Shown one piece after another: positions 37,301-49,365 of a DNA stretch of 64,000 nucleotides (within the stretch, counting starts at the first letter, position 1; the number at the start of each line of letters is the position of its first letter). The stretch spans positions 1 through 64,000 of the forward strand of contig CAXKVR010000261.1 of the NCBI GenBank assembly GCA_964058845.1. Direction: 5' to 3'. The DNA comes from Carex sylvatica. Taxonomy: Eukaryota; Streptophyta; Magnoliopsida; Poales; Cyperaceae. The notes beneath the pieces were generated by a model, which was given only the letters and a program-made list of their open reading frames with translations, did not search any database and was not told the DNA's origin. The position numbers were made by a program, and so were the translations under genes.

Positions 37301-38180
37301 CGTGCATGGTCTCCCCTTGTAGTTTGAGATTTGTTTGGAGAAACAATTATTTATGTAAAAATTATTTACCTTATTGGTATAAATATTTTCGTTCTTAGAG
37401 ATAAATACTTTCTGTATGTAAGTATTAATACTTTAGAAAAAAAAAATCAGTGCTGGAGTTTTTATGATCTCCATGATAGTTATGGAAATTAATAGAAGGA
37501 TAAATGCGGAGATGGAAGTGCAGGGATAATTCAGCATCTTTTTTTTTTTAACATATAGAAAAATATTTGATCTAAAAATTGTGGATCATCCAAAAATAAT
37601 AATTTTTATCTAACTTAAATGGTACAATAAGTTCTAAAAAATGAAATTTTAGATTTCAAGTACATTCTAAAATGAAGATTGCTAAACCACTGTTTGAATT
37701 TTAAAAATAGAGATAACTATAATATTTTTTTCATTTTAGGAAAGATATGTATATTGTATATTAACTTGACTGCTCTAGACAGAGGTTGTGGATTCGTGAT
37801 GAATTCATGCACAAGCCCAAGAGTCCGTTTCTCCCCGCGTATCTGAGGTTAAATTTTAAAAATAAACGGTCTAGATTAATTCCATCCATATTCAACTCAA
37901 TCCGATCCCTATTATGACTGTAGAGGGTCTGCTTTGAGATTTGTGTCAAGCTAAAAGAACGGTTCAAATTTTCTGTTTGCACCTCAGGTACCTGGGGAGG
38001 TACGGATTCCAAGCCCAACCCATCTTTCGGATTACATCATCAAAGAATCTGTCCGATCCGATTCGATTTAAATCCGACGATTTTTGGAAAATCAAATTGA
38101 TCCAGATACAACTTTGCTCAACACGATCCGATACCCGATATGATCCAAATGTAGATGACCCGGTTAATTCGCACGCCCCC
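34358..38180. other. Intergenic, repeat-rich, no gene recognised
   Basis: About 34358-34950 may be the right part of the LTR interrupted by the solo LTR. AT-rich sequence follows. A purine-rich block at 35820-36200 (AGGGAGAGGGAGGGAGGAG-type) is open on the minus strand for 74 codons, without recognised features. At about 36783-36945 three imperfect repeats of ACTATGGTCTCCACTAATTA occur. The last 400 bp contain the S21 promoter side and one copy of the dispersed motif GAGATTTGTGTCAAGCTAAA (37937-37956). Confidence 0.4.
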
Positions 38181-38183
38181 TCA

Positions 38184-38191
38184 TATATATA
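38184..38191 (+). promoter_or_regulatory. TATA box of the S21 gene
   Basis: TATATATA about 35-40 bp before a short pyrimidine-rich leader (TTTTCCCTGTCCGCATTCC), as is usual in plant ribosomal protein genes. The leader exon appears to end at ..GCCAAG with the donor GTAATTTCC at about 38247. The next acceptor TTTGCCAG lies near 38862, placing an intron in the 5' UTR. Confidence 0.6.
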
Positions 38192-38888
38192 CGCTCATCC
38201 AATTCTAAGTTTTCCCTGTCCGCATTCCGCCGCCGTCTTTGCCAAGGTAATTTCCTTTCAAAAACCCTAATTCTAATTAACCTGTGCGCATAATTTGAAT
38301 TCTATATTCTTCCGAGATTTCATTGAATTTGCAAGAGTTTGTCGAAATTACGGTTACTGAGCTCTGCGATTTGTTTACATAAGAAGTAGATACACTAATA
38401 TCAGATGAGCGTTCCTGATAGATTTGATCTGTAGTGCAGCCTTAGTAAAATCGGTTGGTGAGATTAGCTAAAATTATTTTTGAACTCAGCGTTGGGTTAA
38501 TTCGTAAAATCTGATATGACTAACAGGAGATCCATTGATCTCTTTGGAAGTTTAAACTTGAGCATTGTCCTTTCCACAGAAAAAGGGAAAAGAAGTACTG
38601 AGTAGGCTGTGTAGCTAGGCTCTTTTTCAGTGATCTAGAAATTGACTATGAGATTACAGTTTGGTAAATAATTGAGCAATACTTGACTAGAATGATTGTC
38701 AAGAATCAGACTGGGTTGTACCAAGTAGTGCAACAAAATAATATCGTTATCTAATGATAATTTTGTTTTAAGCTAGTTACCTGTTTGTTCCTGCTTTGAA
38801 ATGCATGATTGAATTATCATATAAACTATTCGAACTAACTTAAATACCTTTCTTTGCCAGGATATCTGTTCAATCTCAGTCAGACAAC

Positions 38889-40373
38889 ATGCAGAACGAA
38901 GAGGGTCAGATTGTGGATCTCTACATCCCCAGGAAATGGTATGTACCATCTCTGTCTCTCTCTCTCTCTCTCTCTCGTTTTTTGATATCTTGGCAGAGGT
39001 GAAAAATTTGTTGAAATCTTTCTCTTGTTAAAGGGCCAGTATGACAAGGAGTCTTTTCTGACTTGTATAATCTTCAGTTAGGCAAAAGGAGTACTTCTGA
39101 AATTATTGCTGTATTTTATGGAAATTAAATCAAGAATTGTTTTTGTAGCATTATCTTTTATTTTTTTAGCCATATAATTCTGTATAAATCATGCTGGGAA
39201 AAAGACAACAAAAATAATAAATTGGATTAAAGTAAAAGCACCAAAATAGAAAAAACTTTTGGAGTACGTGCGCTGCATTAGTCGGTTATACACCTGTCTA
39301 TAATGGTAGCCTTAGTTTTTAGTACGAGGTGTTTAATAACAGTGCGTTGTCTATACTAATATGAATTGATGCATTGACTTGTATACTCCTATGAGCATGC
39401 TTGTTTATACCTTGTGTCTTTTTAATATATAATTAACATAGTGATTTTGGTTTATAGCTCAGCGACAAATAGGCTGATAACAGCAAAGGACCATGCATCG
39501 GTGCAGATAAACGTTGGGCACGTGGATGAGAATGGCATCTACACTGGCCAATTCACCACCTTCGCACTGTCTGGTTCCATCCGTTCTCAGGTCCTAATTT
39601 CTTCTCTGTTTTCCGCCTTTCCTTTTGGAAATGTTTCATTTTTAGCTTTGAATTTCTCAAAATATCAAGTTATACCCCAATCGATGGCCAGAGGTGTGAT
39701 GCATCATCTATGTCCCTCGCTACCTTTCTTTCCTTCTTTGTTGTATAAAGCTACTGATGTATGGGTAGTTTTAGAATGCATTGCACTTAGCTACATGTAG
39801 GGTTTGGTGCACATGATTGTAGTACTTATTGCAGCTCTCATTTTTCATTTTGGTCTGGGTTGATTGTATCATTAATCCTTGCCTGTCCTGCAAGTATGGA
39901 AGTGTGCAGTGATCTTTCAATGATACAAATTCTTCATTTAGAAGCGATGCTTCATTTTGTTTCACTCTCATGTTTAAAGGGGGAGGTCATGAAGCAGTAG
40001 CTTGTACATTTTATCACATTTTTTTTTTGCATTTTAGACATCTTTTCTAGAAAATGGTAAGCTGGCATAGTTGTGCTTCTTTTCTATCTTGAAGGGTATT
40101 ATTTGATTCTGTCTTGTCTTTTAGGGTAATTCTTCTACACCTGTCTAATTAGTTGGGACTCTGGAAGGGGATTGAAGCAAGTAAATCATATTTACAAAAT
40201 TACATTGTATAGTGCAAGTAATTTATGAAATGCCAACTACAGTAAGAATCTATTATACTAGTAAACTAGAAAGCTAATGACACTCCACATATTAAATTGT
40301 TCAACAGGGTGATGCTGACAGTGCACTGGACAGGCTCTGGCAGAAGAAGAAAACTGAAATTGGCCAGCAGTAG
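38889..40373 (+). CDS. RPS21: 40S ribosomal protein eS21 (S21), intact copy
   Basis: Coding exons 38889-38938, 39458-39590 and 40308-40373 give 82 residues, the family's exact length. Introns are GT-AG. The first splits the codon for C17 (TG|C) and the second is phase 0. The protein reads [17 protein letters not shown], then [37 protein letters not shown], and ends [18 protein letters not shown]. This is nearly identical to plant eS21, a small-subunit protein of the cytosolic ribosome. A non-coding first exon and TATA box lie upstream at about 38184-38246. A (TC)n tract follows the first coding exon at about 38953-38977. This is the only intact copy in the window; two damaged copies lie at 47.2-49.4 kb (inverted) and 59.9-61.5 kb. 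Confidence 0.97.
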
Positions 40374-41934
40374 ATTTTTATTCCAGTTGCTTTTGAAACC
40401 TTATTATGGTTCTACTGAGGGATTTTGTCATGAATGATGTGTTAGGGATACATTCCTAGTTTATGGTTATCCATGTTGCTATTTGTAATTTAGCGTTTTT
40501 GTAGTTTCTGATGAATCTGTTTTCTGTTGGGAGATTCTTGCCATGAATGACAGGGTCCATCTATGCAACCCCACTATATGCTTTATATTTGGCCTGAGTG
40601 TATATGTTTTGCGCAATCTAATTACATGAATCTTGCGACTTATGTGTTGAAACTAGACGTAGTATTAAGAAAAAAATTCGAAGATATTGAAAATTTGGAG
40701 GGCACGGCCATTGAGGAATGCTCTTTTTCATCATGTAAAATATCTTACAACGTCACTGAGTTGTGACCCTTATATGAAATTAAAAATAATAGACGAACGA
40801 AACGAAATGAAAGTGAAATATGTATAAGAATTTTGAATAAAATTCTAAATAAAGGGCTGAATCATAATGAATTAAATCAGGCATAATGCTCATCCAGGAC
40901 TTATCTACTGTTCAAGAGTCTTCAGCATCCCTCTCCAAATGACGTAGCATGTGATTAGTTAATTTTTTTTCTCGCCATTGTTTCATTTCTTGAAGCGAGG
41001 ATGTTCCCTGTGTCCCCATTTTGGAATGTGCAGCACTTGCAAATGGTACACTTGAGATGCATTAACTCTGACCTGAATCGCGTAGGAGCAGCAGAAAAGA
41101 TGTGAAAACTCATGCTTCTTGCTGTCCTAAACAGAAGACGCATGAAGAATTTTTTTCTTTTGGATAAAAAGGCATGGAGGCTGTTATATTAAGAAGAAAC
41201 AAGTTAAATTACATCCATGCCTAGAGACAGACTCTCAAGAGTATCAGTGTTTTGTGCACCAATCCATATGATCACATGCATGGAGTCATGGACGCATCCT
41301 CACGTTCAAGTTGCTCACAATTTAGATGCAGCAAAATAGAGCGAAATGATAGGGGTTATTTTATTAAGTTTTAAAAATAGATTGAGCAACTTATAATTTG
41401 AATGTACTAGAAAAAACATCAAACAAGATAGATAAAAAATTTATAATTTTGATGTACTAGAAGTACTACAAAATATTTTTTCAAACAAGATCTTTTGCTG
41501 CTGTAAAAAAAAAAAAATCAAACTATTTCATAACGTGTTACTAAAAAAGAGAAGTTTTGAATCTGAGTTATTGATTGTGTTTCAAAAATCACTTATGAAT
41601 AAATACATAAATTATCATAATCATTCTAGTACATTCAATTCTAAGGTACTCCATTTAATTTTGAAAATTAACAAACATATATCAACTATTGGATACCAAC
41701 GGTATAATATATATAGACAAGTATATAACCCCATCATCCCCTGTTGTAAAGATAAAACAAAATATTAAATAAAATATTCAATTCTCATAACATTTACAAT
41801 GCCTCTATTTAAAAGGGCCATCTTTGTTAATTTAATTTCCAAATTAACTACATAAAAAATTAAACAAATAAAAGGGGATAGAATAAAAATGTCAATATTT
41901 TATAGGATACTGAATATTGCGATATTTTACTTAG
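40374..41934. other. Intergenic between S21 and NLR 1
   Basis: S21 3' UTR, then AT-rich sequence. Nothing gene-like is seen: the 62-78-codon ORFs here have no recognisable motifs. Confidence 0.4.
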
Positions 41935-42349
41935 GAGGAGGGTTCAAATGCACCCAAATTTTTGTGCACTCAAATACTTTCTATTTTTCAAATCTTTTTT
42001 CTTCATTTTCAAAGTCCGAATAGTCAATCCGAACCGTTAGATGCGATCTATATATTAATATGTGCTTGGAGACCAAATTTTACATTTTTAAAATTTTTTT
42101 TACTATTTATTAAACCACTTTGAAAATCGCTGATCTAATGGTCCAGAAAATATAAAATCAGCGATTTTTAAAGTGGTTAAATAAATAGTAAAAAATTTCA
42201 AAAAATATAAAATTTGATCTCCAAGCACATCTTAATATATAGATCATCTAACGGTTCGGATTGACTATTCGGACTTTGAAAACAGAGAAATTTTTTTTGA
42301 AAGATGCATTTGGGTGCACAAAAATTTAGATGCATTTGAACCCCTCCTC
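41935..42349. mobile_element. Foldback MITE upstream of NLR 1, 8-of-9-bp TSD
   Basis: A 415-bp inverted repeat. The ends are GAGGAGGGTTCAAATGCA and the complement of GAGGAGGGGTTCAAATGCA. TTTACTTAG (41926-41934) and TTTACTTAT (42350-42358) match at eight of nine positions. The two arms pair over nearly the whole length (CCGAACCGTTAGATGCGATC opposite GATCATCTAACGGTTCGG). The centre lies at ATCGCTGATCTAATGGTCCA. The termini match the element at 12346, while the interior (TATGTGCTTGGAGACCAAAT, CTATTTATTAAACCACTTTG) matches the element at 60401. Confidence 0.85.
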
Positions 42350-42869
42350 TTTACTTATATATATTGACTATTTTAGAAGTTTACATGGGAAAATTTCCCT
42401 TATTTATTTAAATCAAACAAAAACGCTGGAGGTGATTTTCCATCTAGCAACCGATAATTTGTTTTTTGGAAAAGAATATGCGAACTTTCGCAGTATTAAC
42501 CACTCTTCACCCCAGGCAAGTATCCTCTCCAATATTGTAAAAGATTCCTTCCACTTTCCGATTTGAGATCAACTACCAGATACTTTGAGATTCGGACTAG
42601 CACAAGGGGCAGTATTATTTGGATTTGAGATTCGTGCCAAGGTAAAAAGAACGGTCCAGATCCAATAATTCTAAAAGATTCTCTATTACAGTAACTGGGA
42701 GGATCTGAATTCTCTTCACCTCGGAAGAATCCCCCCAAGTTCCCAACTCACAAGTTTTTATATCGACTCTCGGGGTCTCTTCTTTCTCCACTAAGTCTTT
42801 CATCAAGTCATCCTCAAGGTCTTTCTTCAAGTCAACTCTCCCCTTCCTCCTCCTCAGACATTGATCGCC

Positions 42870-45800
42870 ATGAAATGGCCTTCCAAAATCGGGTTTGTTT
42901 CAGGCCTGGCAGAGAAGGCAGTGGATAAGGTAGGGGATAGAGTAGTATCTCTCTTGGAGAGTGAGGTGACCCGCTACCGTAACGTAGAAGAAGGGCTCGG
43001 GCGGCTTAGACGCACATCAGGTCGCATCAACTGCCTCCTAACCGATGCCGAGGAGCGCCGCTACATTGAGGATGAGTCGGTCATAAATTGGCTCAACGAT
43101 CTCAAGTCGGTGTCTTTTGACACGGACGACCTCCTTGATGAGTACCAGACTGCCATCAACGTGCACAATTATAATGTCAATAATGTAGCACCCTCGCGTA
43201 AGAGGAAATGGTATCAGATCGAGGTCCCAACCATTAGCCCCGAATGGGACCCTTTTCCGCGCAGGAGGATTGCATCTGAGATTAATAAAATTGACAAGAG
43301 GCTGGATGAGATTTCGAATGGTCGAAAAAATCTGAGGCTGAAAGGGGAAGATGGGAAAAGGAGAGGTCCATCTCGTCCGAATGCCCAGCCTTTCCAAACT
43401 GGCCCATGTCATGACCCGGCGAGCATAATTGGCAGAGAAAATGACAAAAATGAAGTTGTGGACTTGTTGATATCCGCTCAGACATCAGAAAGTGCTTTGG
43501 GGCCAAAAATTGCTGTTGTTCCTATTCATGGCGCAGCTGGGATTGGGAAAACCACGCTTGCTCAAATGGTATATGTTGATCCGAGATTAAATTGTTTTAA
43601 AATCAAGGCATGGGTGTGTTTGACAGAAAGGTGTGATGTGAGTACTGCCATGAAGAAGATCTATGAACAGATGACAGGGCTAAGGTGTGATTTTGGGGAC
43701 ATTGGCAGGCTACAAGAGAGGCTTAGGTATATATATATCCTCTATTCTAATATATATTTTATATTTTTTGTGTGAAAAAGTATGCAACAGAATAATTTGC
43801 GTGTTTAGGTATTCAACAAATTAAAAGAAAAATTAGGTTTTAATTGTCCGAACTAAATTAACAAAAGAGAGAGAGAGAGAAATAAAACTTGGTCTATAAA
43901 TAGAATGATTTATAAATGTTAGTCAGGCATGTCATGAATAGGCAGGAAAATACACATATTACTGTAATCAAAAGGTCCTGATTCTGCTTGTATGTGGAAT
44001 AAGTTAGCATACGGAGGTAATAACTAATTAGGTTGTTTTGCCATTGCTACAATCATTTCTCTTTAGTCTTGCTAACAGTGCCTTCAAATATTGACCTTAC
44101 TAAATGGACACCAATGTCCATTTCTCACTAAAATTAATTACTTGTAGTCACATGAGCCATACATAAAATTATGTTTATTTTATATTGCCATTTAGGGAGT
44201 TTATCAGGACGCATGAAGACAACAAGTTCCTGTTAGTGATCGATAATCTTTGGGCCACTGATTTGAATTACTGGGAGACGCTGCGAGTGCCTTTGCTTGC
44301 CGGGGGAGATGGAAGCAAGGTTCTAATCACAACACGTGATGAGAGAACCTACAAGAAAATGCCAGGAGTAATACAACAACCAAGCTTAAAAGGCGTAGAT
44401 GAAGAAGGTTGCTGGCAGTTAATCCAGTCCCTTTCTCTTTCACAAGGTGTCATCAATCACGATCACGAGAAATTGGAATCGATTGGTAAAGAAATTGCGA
44501 TAAGGTGTCATGGATCTCCCATGGCAGCCAAGGCTCTAGGGGCAGTATTAAATGGGAGAAGTTATGAAGAGTGGTCTGATGTACTGAGCGAGATGCGACC
44601 CCTCAATGATGATATTAATGAGGCTGTTCGTGCTAGCTTAAAGATAAGCTATCATCACTTAAAGTATCACCTAAAACGATGCTTTGCTTACTGCTCGATA
44701 TTTCCTAATGGTTATGTGTTTGAGAGGGATCAGGTGATTAGATACTGGATAGCAGAAGGGCTGATTGAACCAGAAGGGAGGCGCCGGTTAGAGGCAGTTG
44801 GTACCAAGTACTTTGACGAGCTGGTATGGAGGTCATTCTTTGAGAAAATAACTATTGGTACTGAAGGTCAGAATGCCAAGCTCTTCTCCCGTCAGATAGA
44901 GAGGTACAGAATGCCAAGCCTGATTCTAGATCTAGCAATGGAGGTTTCAAAATATGAATTTCGCAGCTTCGAGTCTGGTAAACCTCTACTTGAGGGTAAC
45001 CATGATAACTCAGATCAGGCTCGCTATGCTTCTTTTTTGCAACCAAAGAATACAAATACTGTGAAACTAGGGTGCTTAGAGCCTTACTCGAACTTGAGAA
45101 CCCTGAAATTCTGTCATGAACTCAATGAAGGGGTGGTGGTGTTGAATTCCATACAAGCACCCTTTTTCCGCAAGTTTATGCATTTGCGGATTCTAGATAT
45201 GAGCAACAGTGATCTCCGACTGGTACCAGATTCGGTCGGTGAGTTGATTCACCTGAGGTTCCTTGGTCTTTCATATACTAAAATTACAACCCTACCTGAG
45301 AAAATTTGTAACCTCTTCAATCTCCAAACCCTTGAGCTTAAGGGATGTTTGGAGCTTGCAGCATTACCAAAAGGGTTGCACAAGTTGATCAACTTGCGGC
45401 ATCTTGACTTGAATCTTGATTGGGAGGAGATAACCGATTCAACTGAAGTGGCACTGCCACAAGGAATTGGTGAATTGGAAGGCCTTCAAACACTCTCTAG
45501 GTTCAATGTGACCTCTTCTGCCAAAGGTCCATTTTGCCACATTAGTGAGTTAAATAATTTGAATCTTAGTGGAGATCTTTGCATGCTGAACTTGGAGAAG
45601 GTGTCACCTGGGCATGCCGAGAAAGCAAACTTGAAGGGAAAGCAGCTTATTGAAAATCTAATGCTGAGGTGGCACAGTTCGGCTCTCAATGATGAGAAGC
45701 TTCAGCAACAAAGTGAAGAGGTAATCACCTTTCTGCAGCCGCACAACAGGCTTAGGTGTCTATGGGTTGTAAACTATCCAGGTACCAAATTTCCTAATTG

Positions 45801-46152
45801 GATGGGGAATGCATCATTTTCAAGCCTAGGGTCGATTCGAATATCTAACTGCAACAATTTCAGCTTTCTTCCTCTTTTGGGGCAGTTAAAATGGCTCAAG
45901 AACATCCTAATTGACAATATACCTGTGGATACAATAACTATGCCCGGAGGGTTTCCATCTCTGGAGCATCTACAATTGTTAAATTTGAGTTCTCTTGAGA
46001 GATTATCTCTTGAAAATGAGATTCCCAAACTCAAACAACTCGATGTTTCTGACTGTCCTAACTTGCAAGTATTGGTTATTCACATTCATTTGCATGATAA
46101 ATTTGAAAGAGAGAACTTCCCAAATTTGATAGTAGAAGAAACTGTAGGTTAG
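42870..46152 (+). CDS. CC-NB-ARC-LRR immune receptor, copy 1 (NLR 1)
   Basis: Exons 42870-43726 and 44196-46152 (GT-AG, phase 2) give 937 residues. NLRs of this class detect pathogen effectors in the cytosol and trigger defence (family knowledge). An N-terminal Rx-type coiled coil (residues about 10-95) has the EDVID-like segment SFDTDDLLDEY. P-loop GAAGIGKTT is at 221-229, kinase-2 FLLVIDNLW at 297-305, RNBS-B KVLITTR at 327-333, a GLPL-like GSPMAA at 392-397, and RNBS-D CFAYCSIFP at 448-456. LRRs run from about 583 to the end (HLRILDMSNSDLRLVPDSVG and others). Two motifs are odd: kinase-2 has DN instead of the usual DD, and the MHD position reads MPS (525-527) in YRMPSLILDLA. The intron falls between RNBS-A and kinase-2. 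The LRR is short for the RGA group. The ATG at 42870 is the first in frame. The intron carries a (GA)n run. Confidence 0.95.
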
Positions 46153-47181
46153 ATTAGCCAAGTAAAATTGAAATATTTTTTAATTTGTATTGTTTTAGTT
46201 TTTGTTTCTATCTTTATAATGACTTGATTATTTTGATTTTTTTTTTCCATGTATCTTCCTTTTTATTTATTTTCTTTTGAATGTTATCCAAACTTGGTCA
46301 GTTATCTTCATAATTAATTCACTGGAACATATTGATTTGGATTTCAAAATATTTTAACGCTCCTCGGTCTTACTATATATTTAGTTTTGTTTTTATTTCT
46401 TCATGCGTGCTTGCATGTATATAACTTTTGATTGAAATAGTGCATGCATATATAATTAAAGGAATCAATTGTACGGGACATAGGTGATCATGTTAATTGT
46501 TATATAGAATTTCAAATCAATCCTGCTTCCTCTGATTTTACCCTGAAAACCCTGAAAATTTAATATATTGTACTAATTGCAGTATTAAGAAAACAAATAG
46601 AATGACAATTCTACCCTTACCAAGGTGTCCCCTCCCTTCTCTTCGTAACTTCGTTTAACCTTACCAACGGGTTTATCCTAATAATAAAAAAAAACCTTTG
46701 TTTAACCCCCCTTTCCTTCGGAGCTTTTCCTTAACACCATGTTTGGATGGAGAGTAGAGGAAGGAAGAGGAGGTGAAGAATAGAAGGGAATGGAATAGAA
46801 TTAAAAGAAAGATTAACATATTTAACCTATTTGTGTTTGAATGATTAATAAGGGAAGATAAATTTAATTTTTCTTTCCGTCTTATTTCTTGTTTAGTTGA
46901 TTAAAATTTAGAAGGTTAATGAAAAATTCGACTGTTGTAGAATTGTGACAAAAAACTTGTATGAGAATTATATATGTAAGATATAGTGCCATAATAAGGT
47001 TTCAAAAGCACAAAAAAGAAAAAAAAGGTCATACCCAGTGCCGAAAGCTTCCACACATTGTGGGGGTATGGGGAAGGGAATTTCTAGGCAACCTTACCCT
47101 TTCTTTTTGCAAGGAGGCTGATTCGAACCCAGGACCATCAGTTCACCCTTCAAAGGTTTCAAAAGCAACAGGAAATAAAAA
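46153..47181. other. 3' flank of NLR 1 and spacer to the S21 pseudogene
   Basis: About 46153-46660 is shared (inverted) with the flank of NLR 2 (51560 down to about 50750) and, diverged, with 59057-59900. It holds one copy of the 60-bp unit that is expanded beside NLR 2. The part after about 46740 is not matched elsewhere by eye. The 109-codon ORF at 46961-47290 overlaps the S21 pseudogene and is not a gene. Confidence 0.55.
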
Positions 47182-49365
47182 TTACTGCCGACCAATTTCA
47201 GTTTTCTTCTTCTGCCAGAGGCTATCCAGTGCACTGTCAGCATCACCCTGTTTAACAATCCAATATGTAAAAGTCTTATTAGCTTTCTAGTTTACTAATA
47301 TAATAGATTCCTACTGTAGTTTCCATTTCATAATTTACTTGCACTATACAATGTAATATTGTAAATATGGTTTACTTGCTTGAGTATTAATTATCGAGTC
47401 TCATGTGGATCCAGGTTCTAATTCAATTCTCATCCGAAGTCCCAACTAATTAGACAGGTGCAAAAGATTCGACCCTAAGAGACGAGGCAGAATTAAATAA
47501 TACCCTTCAAACTAGAAAAGAAGCCCACTTATGACAACTTCCCATTTTCTAGGAATGATGTCTGGAATGTAAAAAAATGTGAAACAATGTGCAAGCTACT
47601 GCTTCATGACCTCCCCTTTAAACATGAGAGAGTGAAAGAAAATGAAGCATTGGTTCTTTCTGCTTCAAATGGAGAAGCATTGTATCATTGAAAGATACTG
47701 CACACTTCCATACTAGCAGGACATACAAGGATTAATGATATAATCAACCCAGACCAAAATGAGATATGAGAACTGAAATAAGTACTATGATCACGTACAC
47801 ATGTAGTGAGTACTAGTGTACAACACATTCCAAAACAATCCATACATCACAATTGCCATGTACAATAAAGAAGGAAAGAAAGTTAGCGAGGGACATAGAT
47901 GACACATCAGAGCTCTGGCCTTCCGTAGGGTATTACATTATATTTTGAGAAATTTCAAGGTTAAAATGAAACATTTCCAAAAAGGAAGGTAGAAACAGAG
48001 AAGGTAATTAGGACCTGAGAACGGATGGAACCAGAGAGCGCGAACGCGGTTAATTGGCAGGTGTAGATGCCATTCTCATCCAAGTGCGCCGTTTATCTGC
48101 ACTGAGCCACTGATGCATGGTCCTTTGGTGTTATCAGGCTATTTGTCGCTGAGCTATATTTGTCGCTGAGCTATAAACCAAAATCACTATGTTAATTATG
48201 TATTAAAAAGACACAAGGTATAAACAAGCATGCTCATAGGAGAGTACAAGTCAATGCATCAATTCATATTAGTACAGAATGCGCTGGTCTGCAACAGCTC
48301 ATGTTAAAACTAAGGCTACCATTATAGACATGTGAATAACCGACTAATGCATGGCATGTACTTCAAAGGTTCTATTTTGTATTTTTATTTTTAATCCAAT
48401 TTAATTTCTGCTGTCTTTTTACCAGTATAGTTTATGCAGAATTAATGTCAGAATGGCTAAACAAACCAAAAGAGAATGCTACAAAAACAATCCTTGATTT
48501 AATTTCCATAGAACAAAGCAATAATTTCAGAACTTCTCCTTCTGCCTAACTGAAGATTATACAAGTCAAAAAACATTCCTTGTCATAATGGCCCTTTGAG
48601 AGAGAGAGAGAGAGATGGTACATACCATTTTCTGGGGATGTAGAGATCCAATCTGACCCTCTTCGTTCTGCATGTTGTCTGACTAAGATTGAACAGATAT
48701 CTTGGCAAAGAAAGATATTTAAGTTATTTTCTATGATAATTCAATTGTGCATTTCAAAGAAGGAACATAACAGGTAACAAGCTTAAAACGAAATTATCAT
48801 TATATAATGATATAATTTTGTTGCACTACTTGGTACAACCCAGTCTGATTCTTGTCAATCATTCGAGTCAAGTATTGTTCAATTATTTACCAAATTGTGA
48901 TCTCATAGTCAATCCTTTGACTGTCTAGATCACCAAAAAAGAGCCTAGACTTAGTACTTCTTTTACCTTTTTATGTGGAAAGGAAAATGCTCAAGTTTAT
49001 ACTTCCAAAAAGCTCAATGATCTCCTGTTAGTTATATCAGATTTTACTAATTAACCCAAAGCTGAGCCCAAAAGGAATTACAGCAAATTTCACCAACCAT
49101 TTACTAAAACTACGCTACAGATTAAATCTAACAGAACGCTCATCTGATATTAGTGTATCTACTTCTTGTGGAAACATAAAAGTCGCAGAGCTCAGTAACC
49201 GCAACTTTTTTTTAAATTACAGTCTCCTACGTCAGACCCATGTATGTTGCAGTAACCGCAATTTCGACAAACTATGGCAATTTTCAAAGAAATCCCCGGA
49301 GAAAAGAGAATTAAAATTATGCGCACAGGTTAGATTCGAATTAGGATTTTTAGAGTATCTTTGCT
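47182..49365 (-). pseudogene. Inverted S21 pseudogene retaining introns
   Basis: Colinear on the minus strand with the intact S21 gene from its 5' UTR intron to the stop. It keeps all introns and even the (TC)n tract, seen here as (GA)n near 48598-48615, so it arose by DNA duplication and not through mRNA. The ATG is at 48673-48671. The first coding exon has lost two bases (CAGATTGGATCTC in place of CAGATTGTGGATCTC), which shifts the frame. The middle exon (about 48015-48175) has a 17-bp duplication of CTCAGCGACAAATATAG at its start and further indels. The last exon (47182-47247) is nearly intact and ends GRQ-stop. The TATA/leader region is missing. Confidence 0.93.
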
